The notes under the pieces: generated by a model
What the model was told of the DNA's origin: nothing
The model's database searches: none
Seen by the model: the letters and a program-made list of their open reading frames with translations, nothing else
Assembly: GCF_964340395.1 (NCBI RefSeq)
Contig: NC_135570.1
Coordinates: forward strand, 7,556,822 to 7,620,821
Length of the DNA: 64,000 nt
DNA from: Glandiceps talaboti
Lineage: Eukaryota; Hemichordata; Enteropneusta; Spengelidae
Direction: 5' to 3'
Program-made: the position numbers and the translations under genes
In this document: piece by piece, positions 16,396 through 29,341 of the stretch
Position numbering within the stretch: position 1 is the stretch's first letter
How the letters are laid out: every line of letters begins with the position of its first letter

Positions 16396-17974
16396 CCCCG
16401 CAAACCAACAAAACAAGCTAAGTATCAGCTATAAGGCAGAATAAAACCAGACAACATAGAGAATTTATAGCCGCAATGGATTCTGACAATCCCAACCCGC
16501 TTTTTATGGCTATGACCAAAGTTGCAGAGGGAAATAGAGTAAAAATGTTCAGTATACACCTTTACCATTTAACCTTTAGCTTGTGCTTGTCTGTGTAAAT
16601 AGTACTTTAATACATCAGTATATTACAACTGCTGTGATGGGCAGATATTGTTGTACGACCATGAAGTTGACAACATTATGTGATTATAATTTTCTCTCAA
16701 CACAGCTAAATATTTAGCTGCAAACCTGTACATTTTCTATGCTCGGTGCCATTTTGGAATTTAAAACCCTGATTACTGCTGTATTTAAGTCATTAATAGA
16801 CTGTAAGATACGTCATGATGTTATGTTAGGGGTTGGCCGATGTGTGAGGGCGCCCTGCACGGCGTACCTTACAGACTAAGTCATAAATTGACAAAATTTC
16901 TTTCGATGACAGCAGATATTTTTAATCCATATGCACTTAAAAATTGATGTACTGTTATGAAGCTACAACAAATCCTCTTTAAGGTTCGTCGCAGAAATTT
17001 AGAGCTAAAACACTTTTTCTGATTGACGTATATGTTTTTAAGTTTTACGAAAATCTTCATTTTAAGAATGCAGAGTTTAGGAGCTAGCATTAAATTCTCT
17101 CACATCACATCAACATTTGGACAATGTTATTTGATCGATGCCAGTTTTCAGAACAGGAAAATGATATATTATTCGATATGATCACAGCAAACTTTTAGAG
17201 TCATAAAGTGACAAATTTTGACAGTTGACTGCAGATTAATCGGGAATACGAGACGTTATTTGGATTAGGCAGACAAGTGTCACCTCTGTGCAGACTATCA
17301 CTACGATTTCTCACAAAAATGATACAAATTACATCTTTGCATCTTTGTAGTTATCACAGCCTTCATCTAGCAATGTTGTCAAGGCTAAGAGCCACTGGAT
17401 CATTTACATAGATAAAGTTGGTCCAGCAGCTTGGCCACTCACTCTATTTCTTATGTTTCTCTCTCTCTCCGACATTTTTGCTCCAAGCTACCAAGTAGAC
17501 CAAACACAAAATTGTGTAATGCTATGAAACCATCAAACACATTTTTCTATCATTTTGGTATTATATTGTGTAACAATTCTGCCTTTTTTGTTTTCATTTG
17601 AAATTTTCCATCACAATTTTGTTGATTACTGAGTAATCTTTTCCAATAATATGTACTAAGATGTTTATCAGGCCAGTACAAACAAAGAAGTAAATAATTC
17701 TGATAACAAAATAGAGAGATTACCTGGGTGAGTAAAGATATTGTCAACTGTGTTTATCTTCACCATGGTTTCAGCCCCCCCCCTCCCTATTTCAACCCCC
17801 ACCCCCTGAACAACACAGAATATGCCTTAGAGCAATTATAGTATATATGATATTAAAAGTCACCGAATTCTCAAAATATCAATAATAAACAAGAACACTA
17901 TCAGAGTTAAGCCTGAAGCTATGGTAAACTTAACTGCAGATAAGATGAAATTCTACAAAGAAAATAACATATTC
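16396..17974. other. Unassigned DNA
   Basis: No supported gene. Segment 16820-16885 is an inverted match to 4270-4335 (shared aaggtacgc...cgccctc...ggccaacccct). A minus-strand ATG with Kozak-like aaccatgg at 17766 opens only 32 codons unless spliced (see rejected items). A C-rich patch lies at 17776-17808. Confidence 0.3.
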
Positions 17975-18335
17975 CATTGTACTATTACACCATGCACACG
18001 CCAGGTTCAATAAAAATTATGGAATATGTACTCTGGTCGTTCTACATCACAACAACATGTGTCTATGTCACATCAACATGTGTCTATGTCACTGGTTCTG
18101 TTGTGTTCCAAATATCAGTCAAAATGTTCAAAATTGCCATTACTTTCCCCGATTTTTCATTGATATTACTAGCGCTGATATAATTATGTTATTCTCCAAT
18201 ATTTTTCTTCATTCAGCGGGAAAATACTCATGACATAAGGGTTGTCACTACTTGTCTAGTAACGCGTAGTGACAAAGGCCCCTAAGGTCACTCATATATG
18301 TTCTTTGCTTAAAAATGAAGACAAATATTGGAAAA
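17975..18335 (+). mobile_element. Family B foldback element (B2)
   Basis: An arm (17975-18183) is followed by the hairpin core, ttattctccaatatttttct to gaagacaaatattgg, with a gtcacta...tagtgac inner stem. Within the arm a 22-bp segment (acatgtgtctatgtcacatc) is tandemly duplicated. Confidence 0.85.
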
Positions 18336-19440
18336 AAAAATCTGATTATAACAAATTGTCTATTAAAAGACAGATATTGTCCTAAGCTCACAGAGTGTTA
18401 TCAGGTTTCACATGCCTGCCAACAACTCAGCAATCAAATCCAGGGTCCATGTCATACTTGTTTTGAGTCAAAAGAAATTTCATAAACTCCTTTTTACATA
18501 TTTTGTCACTATGTTTATAATTCAAACCTTTTTTGGACTTAGGTTTGGAATGAGAAACAAACAAAACCAATATAGTGGCCCTCTTATCAATTTTTTTTCT
18601 TTTTCCTAGGAATACATGTACAGTTCACCCTAAGATGAATATTACATCCTGGAGTTACACTGCCAGAAGGTTGGTTTTTGATGAGACTTTCATGTTCTGC
18701 AAGCAAACTAAAAATACATGAACCGGTGAGTAAGAAACGTGATGTTCATACAGTATGTAAATCGAAAAGATTTGGATATTATAAAACATGTGTATGAACA
18801 TAATAACCCTACAGTTTTCCCGTAGAATTGCACAGGTTGCGACATCGCACTGCACACAGGAAAAAGCAACATAGATTTAGTCAAATAAAAGACATTTTCA
18901 ACTGAATTATTTTTGTTTCCAAGAACACATAAAAACATAAAATTCAAGTTTTTGAATAAAGAAATAACGCCAATGACGTTCGGCACAACTGATATTAAAA
19001 TCCAAACTGCTATTTTATATTAAAAGAAGGTATTCCTCTTTTAATAAGCAGACCTGCTAAGTTGTTTAGGAGATTTTGTTTTACCAAAATGGAGTAAAAA
19101 AATATGCATATCAATGATTGTATAAACATTTTGAAGTTGCCGCACTATTGCTCCATTATTTAATTTCATGATGGAAATTGTAGAGCTTCAATTCTCAGTA
19201 CTTGCAACTAAGCATTTTACCTCGTGCTAAAGGGTCAAAATAGAACAAGATGGTCGACTTATTTTCACATGTGCCATGTGAAGTGCATGAAATGGAAGTT
19301 ACGGTGTTGACCAGGAAATCATTATTTTTAGGGTACCAAGAATTATAAATTACTCACTAATTGAAAATAAAAACTTTCTTGAACGTATGGTTGCAATATT
19401 AAACTCCTTTTCTTTTTTAATTCAACTGTATGATGTCAAA
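18336..19440. other. Unassigned AT-rich DNA with a repeat relic
   Basis: Holds a single-unit relative (19213-19345) of the sequence that is tandemly expanded at 12296-12620: acctcgtgctaaagggtcaa followed by the same downstream flank. No gene was recognised. Confidence 0.4.
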
Positions 19441-19444
19441 TAAA

Positions 19445-19806
19445 ATATCTTTCTACAGAAGTACAACAACTATTACACCATGTACAAGCCAAGTTGAACA
19501 ACAAATATGGAATATATACTCTGGTCATTCTGTGTCGAGACAACATGCGTCTACATCACTGGTTCTGCTGTGTTCAAAATATGAGTCAAAACATACAAAA
19601 TTGTCATTACTTTCCCCAATTTTTCTTTGATATTTCTGGCGCTGGTGTAATTATGTTATTCTCCAATATTTTTATTCATTCAGCTACAAAATACTCATAA
19701 CTTAAGAGTTGTCACTACTCATCTAGCGACGCATAGTGACAAAGGCCCCTTAGGTCATTCATATTTTCCTTAGCTTTAAAGAAAAATATTGGGGAATAAC
19801 ATCTAA
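19445..19806 (+). mobile_element. Family B foldback element (B3)
   Basis: An arm plus a hairpin core. The core termini ttattctccaatattttta and aaaatattggggaataac are near-perfect inverted repeats, and the gtcactactcatctag inner block is conserved. This is one of the best preserved copies. Confidence 0.88.
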
Positions 19807-19849
19807 TTATGAAATATTTCATGAACATTTCATTAAATATTCAGTGTTT

Positions 19850-20110
19850 CTTTGGATTTGTCACTTTTCTAATTGCCTAAAAATACTTTTTTTAAAAAGA
19901 TTTTTGACAAATTTGTGATATAAAAATTTCATTCCAAGTTCGGTGTTGATTGGATTTCTCACTGTTTTCTAATTACCTGTACATTTTATTTTTTCAGAAT
20001 TTGATAAATCAGTGATAAAAATTTCCTTACAAATTCTGTATTGTTTAGTGATACTGATCCTCTCAGTTTTCAATTACTAAATACTTTCTCTCATTTTTTT
20101 TAGTGATACG
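19850..20110. repeat. Degenerate tandem repeat, about 100-bp period
   Basis: Three diverged units carry ggatttgtcacttttctaat, ggatttctcactgttttcta and a third form (cctctcagttttcaatta), each followed by a tgataaaaatttc-like block. Confidence 0.5.
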
Positions 20111-20521
20111 TCTATTTCTATCTACACAAAAACAGACAAAGAAGTACAAAAAACATTCACCGTCAGTATTTTTTATAAGATTACAGAAACAAGTACACTA
20201 TTACATGACTGAATTCTAAAGGTTCTCCACCAGGGTTTTATCTAAAAATTACGAGTAACTTCAGAAAGGTACAATTATGTAGTTTTATCAAAATTTGTCG
20301 ATCCTCTCTGAGTTAAACCAGGGTTATATTGCCTTTAGGGAGAATGTTACAGTACTAACAATGGATGAAGGCTTCTAATAGTTACACTGACTAACAATGA
20401 TTTCTGTTTAACTTCCCTGGATAGAATAACATAGTCTAGCAGGCATACTGTCATGCTATGCACAATAAATAGCACATCATTATTGATAATCACAGAGTAG
20501 ATTTCCTGAAATGTATAGTTT

Positions 20522-20836
20522 GGCTAAAATGGTGCGACAATGCAATTCTTTTTTAATTTTTTTTTATTCTCAACAAACCTGTCACTCAGTCTACTATTTA
20601 TGGCAGTTACTGTTCTTTTTATTTATTAAAATTTTTTACAGTATTTAGAGCAAGTGTTTATGTGGGGCAGATGTCATTTGCTTGTTCATGATTGGCTCTG
20701 TCTTCATGTAGTAGGGAGGGTTATTTTTGTATTTCCCCTCAGATCTGCAGACTGCATAGGCTGGACAAACAAGAAAAATAAGACCGACGCAAGAGTATTT
20801 AAGTGATGCATGCACTGACCAGAAACTATTCTCTTT
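20522..20836 (+). repeat. Family C dispersed repeat (C1)
   Basis: About 310 bp matching 31102-31390 in inverted orientation. Shared blocks include ggggcagatgtcatttgctt, gttcatgattggctc, ctgcagactgcataggctgg and atttaagtgatgcatgcact. It ends in a T-rich then G-rich run (20835-20886), as a retroposed element might. No coding capacity was seen. Confidence 0.75.
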
Positions 20837-20886
20837 TTTTCTTTTTTTTCTTTTTTTTTCTCCTTTTTTTTTGGGGGGGGGGGGGC

Positions 20887-21055
20887 CTTACAGACAGAAT
20901 ACAACATGCACACAGGTTAGACAGGTTAGTTGCCAAATTGTTGCCAAATTAAAGTACATCACCCTTTTATCATTTTGTCAGCAAGATCGACCTTGTCATG
21001 CATTCAAAGTGCACATAAAGTTATGATGCATATTGTAAAATTTAACAACACATTT
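20887..21055. other. Short unassigned spacer
   Basis: No feature recognised between the G-tract and the family G repeat. Confidence 0.3.
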
Positions 21056-21059
21056 GGCT

Positions 21060-21186
21060 GCCATTCAGCCATAATATTTGATTCAGTTGCGAAACAAAAG
21101 TGACATGCATATGTCTCACATAGTATTGTTAGCTTTGTGCCAGGTTTGGTTGAAATCAGTTGGTGCATGCCAGAGATATGAGGTGC

Positions 21187-21235
<49 letters not shown>

Positions 21236-21240
21236 TGGAT
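21060..21240 (+). repeat. Family G dispersed repeat with GACA tail (G1)
   Basis: Conserved text (aggtttggttgaaatcagtt, gcatgccagagatatg) runs straight into a (GACA)n tract at 21187-21235. The same arrangement recurs at 25385-25520 and more weakly at 23680-23790. A conserved segment ending in a simple repeat is typical of the 3' end of non-LTR retrotransposons or their SINEs. The class is inferred. Confidence 0.6.
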
Positions 21241-22280
21241 GAAGAGACACTGGATTTTTACCCATTGTAATAGCACCCAACACGCACCACCCATTGAGGA
21301 GCTAAACAATCACCAGTTGTTGTACAGGAAACAGGACTTGAGGGATTTATACATGTGTATGTATATATTGGCATCATGTATTATACGTAGTTTTAGAGTC
21401 TAACTTGAGCAACATTAAATCACCAGTTTCATAGTCTATCAGCCACATTAAATTACCCCATAGGAAGTCAGTAGCAGTGATACTATCAATCAATGACTGC
21501 ATTTACATATAACACAGTTTTCACAGCAGCTGCCTAACAGCGCTGATTAAACTCCTAGTGTTAGGAAGAATAGTTACAGCAACACCAGTTGAATTTCTAT
21601 TAAAGTAGCACACACAATTACAAATGTCATATGTGAATATTTGCATTCAAATTCTGAGAATATTACATTGTGTGAACAATGTATAGATGGCAAAATCAGC
21701 TTGAAAAGTGACTTGTTTTAACATTGTCACTGCACTAACCATTTAATAAGCTGTTAAACCTATTGCAAAAATGAATATTTCCCGGTGTGGTATCATAATT
21801 ATTCCAATATTACAATATAACTTAATTTAGTTCATCAATTGATGGCAGTGATAGACAGTGTTATTCACTTCAAATTTTGATTTTACTTCACTTATAAAAA
21901 AATATCTTAACTAAAGTTTTGTCAATGATATCCATAATTGATCATATATTATCAAAAAAGAAGCAAATCAAAACCCAGTCAAAAGGAACATGGACATTAG
22001 GTTTTCACATAATTAATATGTAAGTCAGATAGTCAGATTATGATCTTGCGATAGATGTTCCATACAGATGTTTGAAGAAGAACGAGCACAGGAAATTAAC
22101 AGTTTTATGCAAACATTAAACATTAACTTGTGTACCTTGTCAGGTCATTTCAAGTACAAAATTATCTAGTTCATATATCTAGTCATTGAAAGATGATTAA
22201 TATCACATTTTACAGGTCAAAGAAAACATGACCATATTCAGTTCCTGCGAAATTGTTAGGTCTACCCATGTAATAATATG
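21241..22280. other. Unassigned AT-rich DNA
   Basis: No exon, array or foldback structure was recognised. Confidence 0.3.
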
Positions 22281-22434
22281 CCAGAACCCCATGATAAGTT
22301 AGTGCAAGTGTGGTGTACTCGGGGTATTTGCACAAGTGCTTGCAGTGTTCTCTATGCATGTACTTTCACGAACATAGCGAGCAAGAGCACAAATACCCTG
22401 AGTACCCACACTGGGACTGATGGCATGAGGTTCT
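22281..22434. mobile_element. Foldback element, about 60-bp arms
   Basis: The left arm from ccagaaccccatg through gtgtactcggggtatttg is mirrored by the right arm caaataccctgagtacccac ... catgaggttctg. The loop is about 33 bp. Outer ends are cagaacc and ggttctg. It is related to the unit of the 10700-10955 array. Confidence 0.75.
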
Positions 22435-22728
22435 GTTATTATTATGTATGTTAATCTGAAACAGCAAACTTCCATAAAAATCATAAAATCATATAGCGTG
22501 ATCACATGATTTCGTGTATAGTGAACAATTGTACCACTCTATCTAAAGGTAATAAGCACGTAGGAGCCATGAGTTATAAATATTCAATGTGCATCTAATA
22601 AATATCTGCTGAGTCCCATGGACAATGTCACATGATAGCAGTAAAATAGAATTTGAATTTCATGTTTCTTGGTAATGATGCAAGACTTATGTGATGTAAA
22701 ATCAAGAACTGCCTCTAGAACCCAAAGC

Positions 22729-22989
22729 TTATGAAAATACCTTTCTTTCCTGGGTAGTGTTCCAATTTAATAGTAATAATAATAATGAAAAAATAAATGC
22801 AACAGTCAATGTACTATCTATGACTTGGCGTTGGAACAATCCTTTCATTGATTTTTCTTGCGACGCAATATCCTGTATATGTACAGAAAATCGTGCAAAG
22901 ACTTCTTTAATTTTGGAATGCTTACAGCAATAGGATGTTTCATTCTTACAAACTACTGCTCTTCTCACAGTGAATAAGCTTGAAGCCAT
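22729..22989 (-). CDS. Candidate small protein or first exon
   Basis: ATG at 22989 in a good context (A at -3, G at +4) opens 86 codons. The start is MASSLFTVRRAVVC, the middle contains EVFARFSVHIQDIA, and near the end is a hydrophobic stretch (TVAFIFSLLLLLL) that could span a membrane. An AAG|gtattt donor lies near the end, so this may be a first exon. Part of the leucine run comes from a tta/aat triplet repeat (22770-22785), which weakens the case. No homology is recognised. Confidence 0.25.
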   Translation of the reverse strand: MASSLFTVRRAVVCKNETSYCCKHSKIKEVFARFSVHIQDIASQEKSMKGLFQRQVIDSTLTVAFIFSLLLLLLNWNTTQERKVFS

Positions 22990-23679
22990 GTTCCTGATTA
23001 TCAGTGAGCGGAAAGTGTAAGCTTGATTGTTTTTCCTTGGGAATCAAAGTCAGCCTTATGTGTACTTATCAAGAGAAAGATGATTCCAAATTGAAACCTA
23101 CATCAGGCTTGCTCTGTCACTCTTTATAGACTATTTACTTATAAAATGTAAATAATAAGCAATTAAAAATTAAAAAAGAGAATTTGGAAATTTTAGAGGA
23201 ACTGAATTATCCTCATTTGATGGCTATATATCTTAAGTAAAATGTATACATGTATAGTTAGTGCTCAGTACAATTTAAGGACATTGTAGCATGTAATTTG
23301 TCAAAGCTTTTAGGGACATCATCAGAGCTGTACATTAGATGGAGTTAACAGACATTGAGGCATCCATGACTAGACCAGACATAAACTGAATGCCTTCATT
23401 AGGGTAAAGCCTTTAGATCGTTATTACTCCCATACATTAATTGTTGGAATACAACTATTCAACTATAGCTATCAAACATGATACACCACTTAATTGGAGA
23501 ATTTAAATAATGCCAAACTATATCAAATTTGAAGCTTGCATAAAGATATTGCCTAATTATCCAAAATCATAAATTATGCAAATCACACTTTTAAAACCCA
23601 GGGTTAAAAGCAACATCAACAAGCAAGGCACATATGCACTCTATTAATATCAGTCATCCATACCGGGCCTAAAAGTACA
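22990..23679. other. Unassigned AT-rich DNA
   Basis: No exon or element was recognised. Confidence 0.3.
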
Positions 23680-23731
23680 ATATGTACCAAATTTTGTTTG
23701 AATTAAGCCAGCTGTTTAAGAAAATGGTGAC

Positions 23732-23790
<59 letters not shown>

Positions 23791-23811
23791 CATGTGCATG
23801 TACATGCACAT

Positions 23812-23849
<38 letters not shown>

Positions 23850-23920
23850 GTGCGTATGTGTACACACATGCACACGCACACGCACACACACACACACACT
23901 CACATACACATACACACATA
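23680..23920 (+). repeat. Family G relic (G2) with GACA and CA microsatellites
   Basis: A weak family G match (taccaaattttgtttgaatt) is followed by (GACA)n at 23733-23788 and by (CA)n with interspersed tgtacatgcac at 23790-23920. Confidence 0.7.
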
Positions 23921-25384
23921 TTATCCATCTCATTTTATGGTAGGGAAAAATGGACTAAAAATCAATAATAGAATTATGTTGCATTAGACCACAATGCAGC
24001 TAAAGAGACTGTTATTATAGACAAATGATAAACACAGTGTTTTCATCATAGAGGGGTCTGGGATTAATAAAATACATATAAATGCATGCACACAGTAGAT
24101 ACAAATTAACATATATGTGAAGCAGGGGGCATCTTGATAATTGCATTGCTTTCAGTGATGGTCGCTGCCTTGTATGTTTTAAAGAGAGACTGTCTAAGAT
24201 TGTCATGGAAACGCTAGAAGGAAAGTTTTGTTCATCTCTAATAGCGTAGACCTGACCCTTTGACTAAACATCCATGTTTTACAGAACTGCAGATACTTCA
24301 TCACTCTCAAACTTTCTGGCATGATTTTGTGATATTATGCCAATGCGATAGAAAACAAAGATCACTGTTTATTTTATTTATTTTACTTTTAGAATCCTGA
24401 TGAAGACTTATCAGGGAAAAATTGAAACATTGGTTATTGTTTATAAAGAGCCCATTTATTGGAACCAGGTGTGTCATCTTGTATTATTTCCCAACTCAAT
24501 CCATGTCATTCAAGACAAGGTTTCCAATTCTTTTGGGTTTTCGTCATATTCTAGTTGGACAGGTCCTTGTTTATTTAACAAACTTAAAACAGTCAGTTTT
24601 ATCAGATTTCTTAAACCTTTGTTTTAAACATAAAAACGTCAATAAAGTATATATTTAGATTAGTAAGGTTCATGAAAAGAATGAAATTATACAATTAACC
24701 AGCCTATAACAACAACAACAACAACATCAGCAACAACAACATCGACAATTTTATGCTTAACTCATTATCATCTGACCCACCAAAAGAATATTACTTTATT
24801 ACATGTGTTACTAGTTCAACAAGCATTGTTATTAAACAATAAAAATGAAAAAAAAAAAAAAAGCATGAAAAAATGAAACTGTACAAGTCTATAACAACAA
24901 ATCAGCCTGAGCAAGAACTTTCACGATAAAGTCATCAAATGTATCAAAAGAAAGCCATGTAACGATTATGAATTAGCAAGTCTGTATTCTATTATCCCAG
25001 CATGCAGTCACATCAAATTTGTTTCAAATTGATCATGTCTGTCAAAGAAATAGCTGGTGGCAGTCAAATGGCATATATTTAATTTGGTAATCACCATGGA
25101 TAAATATCATGCATGCTGTGATGATATGCAAAAATTTTCCATCAATGACCTCATGGTGACCTTATAAGCCCACATGGTGAAATACTCGTGTTTCACTCAG
25201 CTGTTTTACATGACTTTAAAGTGTTTTTTTTTCTCTAGAATTATCAACATTCTGTTCAATTAGCTTTTGAACAACGAAGGCTTAACATGTCTCCGTAGAA
25301 CATATTGTCTACTTCATGTACAACCAATACATGTACATGTACAAAGTACGGCAACAATATTGCATTGTGTTTGACCACCATTCG
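23921..25384. other. Unassigned DNA with a (CAA)n tract
   Basis: (CAA)n lies at 24709-24740 and poly-A at 24848-24863. A short hairpin, cctgat/atcagg, sits at 24392-24415. No gene was recognised. Confidence 0.35.
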
Positions 25385-25520
25385 GCAATTATCACAAAGT
25401 AAAGTGCTCTATGCCAACTATAGTATCAGACATTTGTGCTAAGTTTGGTTGAAATCGGCTCATGCATTTCAGAGATGCAACGTTAGACAAGACACACACA
25501 CACAGAAGGATGGACAGCCA
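25385..25520 (+). repeat. Family G dispersed repeat (G3)
   Basis: The block taagtttggttgaaatcggc followed by gcatttcagagatgcaacgt matches G1 closely. It ends in a CA/GA-rich tail (gacacacacacacagaagga). Confidence 0.65.
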
Positions 25521-27139
25521 GACCCCAACATAGATCCCCCTACCTCGGGCTTCACCCATTTTGAACTTAAACAAGTCCAAAATTCCAATCTCCATTTGTA
25601 CAGAATTTGGATGCTGTATTTTTGAATAACAATTGATTAACAGTGCAATGAAAACATATGGTTCACAGATGCAATTTTTTCCTTTAAACATTGATATGAA
25701 TACAATGTAATTATTACACAGTGATATGGCTAATTTTAAAACGGAAATACTTGTGGTCATGGTCTCCGCAGACTGTTGCCATTTTGTTTTGTTTTTGCTG
25801 GCAGCAAGTACATAGCACTCTTTGACAAGCTTTTAGCAGCAATCAACAAATCTAACTGGCATGACGTCGCTTCAAAATGGCAGCACCACCAAATTTCATG
25901 TAATTACAGCGATTCTGCTTATTTTATGGTGGTGCGGAAAACGATATTACAATGCATCTGTTCAAACAACATGGTTTTGTTCCTGGCTCCTTTGAAGACC
26001 ATATTATGGGGTATACCATACTATATTAAATATCGCAAGCCATAGCACATCCTTGTGGTCAGCTGTCACTGGTAAAAAGTACATCGGTAAAAATTAAAAC
26101 ATTTTGATCCTTGCGGTCAAGCTGGCAGTTGATTGCTGATTGTAAAAAACACTTTTCAGTCCATAGCGCATGACACAATTTGTTGCCAGCAATCTGATGA
26201 ACACTGTGCCGTGCCAGTAGCTATCGCAAGTAACAATTTCCGTAGTGCTACATGCTAATAAGCAGCTTTTATCTACATGCATCCATGTTATAGCACTTAA
26301 GCAAGACTGTACTCATCATGCTTATTTATTTCATACATGTATGTAAGACATTTACATATACACGTACCTTAACCCCTTCAATACTGAAAATATTCCCGCC
26401 AAAATTGTTTGGACAAAATTCTTGTTTTATGTAAGTTTTTGGCATATATCAACTTCATTTTAGCCTGGAATTAAAGAAATGTTACTTCCTAATGAAGTAA
26501 TATTATTGTAATTATGAAAATATTCATATAAATTGGGTCCCCATATTATTTAAAACTCGTCTCTAGTCATGAAAGGGTTAATCACAATAACCTCATAAAG
26601 CTAATAAAATGACTAATTCTGTGTGACATATATAGCTTAGGATGAATAATAATCTATAACCTCATACTCTCATAGAGTTCACAAAACAATACATTTTTAT
26701 CTGAGTCAGTGACTTGCATTACAACAATTTGCACTGTCTGAAACCCAACAAAAACATTCATGCCATTTTCAAGTAACCTTCACACCCACCCCCTTCTATG
26801 ACACCAGATAATCACCTGGCTTAAACTAGAATATCCAACAACCCCCCAATCCCACCCACTCCACCCCCTAACCTGAGTGCCGGAGTGTTTGTGAATGCAA
26901 ACTTAAAATCCTAGTTCTATCTGTGATTAAAAAATATCGAAAAATGAAATGAAACATTTAATACCAAATTTAATATTTAAATAGTCAGGATATTTTGGGA
27001 GCTACAATCTTTTCAAATACAGTGAACTGTTATATGTGACAAATTACAGAAATTACATCCTTCTGGGCTTTTGTTATCAGTGATAATACATCTCTAGACA
27101 GTTCACTTCAATGACACCGAATCATTTGAATTATGTAAT
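25521..27139. other. Unassigned AT-rich DNA
   Basis: No supported exon. C-rich patches occur at 26785-26870 (acccacccccttc and similar). Confidence 0.3.
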
Positions 27140-28190
27140 CTTATATGAAACTGAAATTCTAATCAGATTTCCTTCCTGGTACATCATCAAAACACTTTCA
27201 TTAAAAGTATCGACAGTAATTTAGTATTTATGAAATGTACATGAAATTTTTATCAGACTTTCCATTCTGACTGTGTAACATAAAAAAGCTTCATGAAAAT
27301 TATCGGCATTATCCTTTTTTCATAACGTATATGTGAAACTTACAACTATCATTAGATTTCATTTGCGCACACCTACATAAAAGTATCAACATTATTCAAA
27401 TTTCATTAAGCATTGGTGAAATACGAATGAAAATGACATTTTTATCAGATTTTCCCTTAATATGAAATTGTTCAGAAACACAATTTTTTTATTCAATATT
27501 GATGAAAAGAACATATTTAATATTTTAATATTTAAAAATATTACCAGGTTTTCTGCTTGATATCAAACGCGACAGATATTTGAAAACCTTCATGAAAATA
27601 CTAATTTTCTTCACTTAAAGTGGCGATATGGACGACGATTGGGTATTTACTTTAGATTGTTAATCTATACGGCAATTTCATCATGGCTTCCTACTTGAAA
27701 AATCTATGTGAAAAAAACATATGCCAAGTCCTTGTTTGCAACTCAATAAATTGCAAAATCATGCTAAATGTCTAAAAATGTTTGTTATTGTAATGTACAA
27801 TAACAGACTTTTTACAAATTTTTTTTTTAGCTTTTTTGCAATGTATTGAGTTACAAACACAATGTATTGAGTTACAAACACAGACTTTGACAATATTGCG
27901 TCACATTGATTTAAAAGTGTTCATCACATTCCCAACCCCACCACCAAATATCAAGAGTTTTGGAAATCTTATCAAATGCAATTTGTTACTAGTCAATGCT
28001 GATATAAAATTACACGAATGTTATCAGATTTCCTACTCAATATCAAAAGTGTTTAAAAAATCTTGATAAAAACACAATCTTGCTTTTGTTTAGTATCAGG
28101 GAAAAGTACAAAAAACTTTCAAATGTTATCAGATTTTCTGCTTAACATCAAATTCTTTTTGAAAACTACATAAAAACACCAACTGTATCA
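27140..28190. repeat. Diverged tandem array, about 90-110 bp period, split by a MITE
   Basis: Variants of ttatcagattttc followed by atcaaa...ttcatgaaaatac recur near 27162, 27252, 27350, 27452, 27545, 28028 and 28122. Family A copy A4 (27614-27920) interrupts the array, so the array is older than the insertion. Confidence 0.6.
27614..27920. mobile_element. Family A foldback MITE, right end lost (A4)
   Basis: The left terminus (ttaaagtggcgatatggacg) and the centre (gttattgtaatgtacaataa) are present; the right terminus is missing after gtcacattgatttaaaagtg. A 24-bp segment (aatgtattgagttacaaaca) is tandemly duplicated at 27838-27885. Confidence 0.8.
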
Positions 28191-29001
28191 GTTTTTCCTG
28201 TCGTTTCTTAGTCTCCATTACACTGGAAATCACGACATGGGCAGCATGATAAAAGGGTAACAGCAATAGTTGAGAGATAATCATATGAAGTATTAAAAGC
28301 CGTGAACGTAGTCAAGTTACGCTAGACATGAATAAACCATGACAAGACGGTATGCAATTACATGTCATGTTAGATTCAGTTCTGATTATTTACAATGTAA
28401 GCAGTATTTGATGGCTTGATCCCTATTTGATTCCTTCACTGCTCATTGCATTTTAATATCGGTTCACACAGTAATTGCAGTCGACACAGTTGCGTGTCCT
28501 ATGATATAGTTACTGCCCAGTAAACATTGCTCACTTGATTTATTTTTAATATTTTTAAAAATAGATAGTTCTTCAATACCAGCTAACACAATATGATATT
28601 TGATAAAAGATTCATATTTCATTTTAAAAGAAATTCAGAGACCCATAAATTGACACATGTATTACTTTATGGGCTATCACAATGACACTAATGCTAAACA
28701 TTGCTCACTTAGGGATGCAGCCTAAGGCCGGTAGCCGGCAACATTAACCGCCTACTCTGCAATGTTTTGACAGCTACTTTTTCAGGTATTTATTTACAAA
28801 TTTGCAATTCCATCATTCATGGATAGATTCATGGGTCTCGTTCTTAGATATAATCATCGTCTACTTTCCATATTATACCAACTACTTTTAAAATTAGCAA
28901 CATCCCTGACTATGGTTTTTATAAACAGACTTTGCATTCTTCAATGCCAGCTAGTACAGTGTGATATTGGGTGAAAGGTGCACCATTTATTTTAGATCAG
29001 T

Positions 29002-29341
29002 TTAAGTGGCCATATGGACGAAGATTGCGTTATTATTTTGGATTTTTAATTTATAAAGCAATTTTATCATGGCTTCATTGAAAAATCAATGTGAAACAAC
29101 ATATGCCAAGTAACTCAATAAATTGCAAAAGACTCATAAATGTGTAAAATGTTTTTTATTTTATGTAAAATATCAAACTTTTAAACTTATTTTTAGCTTT
29201 TTGCAATGTACTGAGTTCCAACACAGACTTAGTCTATGTTATTTCACATTGATTTTTCAAGTAGGAAGCCATGATAAAATTGTTTTATACATTAAAAATC
29301 CAAAATAATAACACAATCATCATCCATATGACCACTTTAAG
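29002..29341. mobile_element. Family A foldback MITE, complete (A5)
   Basis: Both termini are present (ttaagtggccatatggacga and catccatatgaccactttaa), with mirrored internal blocks. About 340 bp. Confidence 0.87.

Noticed and set aside
17724-17766. Minus-strand ATG in Kozak-like context followed by donor CCCAG|gtaatc
   Set aside because: The unspliced frame stops after 32 codons. The only nearby acceptor would give an intron of about 24 nt, too short to be credible.
24388-24425. ctgatga...gaaac, resembling a hammerhead ribozyme core
   Set aside because: The bases between the two conserved blocks do not form a stem II. Only a separate cctgat/atcagg hairpin is present.
25776-26045. 89-codon plus-strand frame
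   Set aside because: No domain, codon pattern or splice support; such frames are expected by chance in 64 kb of AT-rich DNA.
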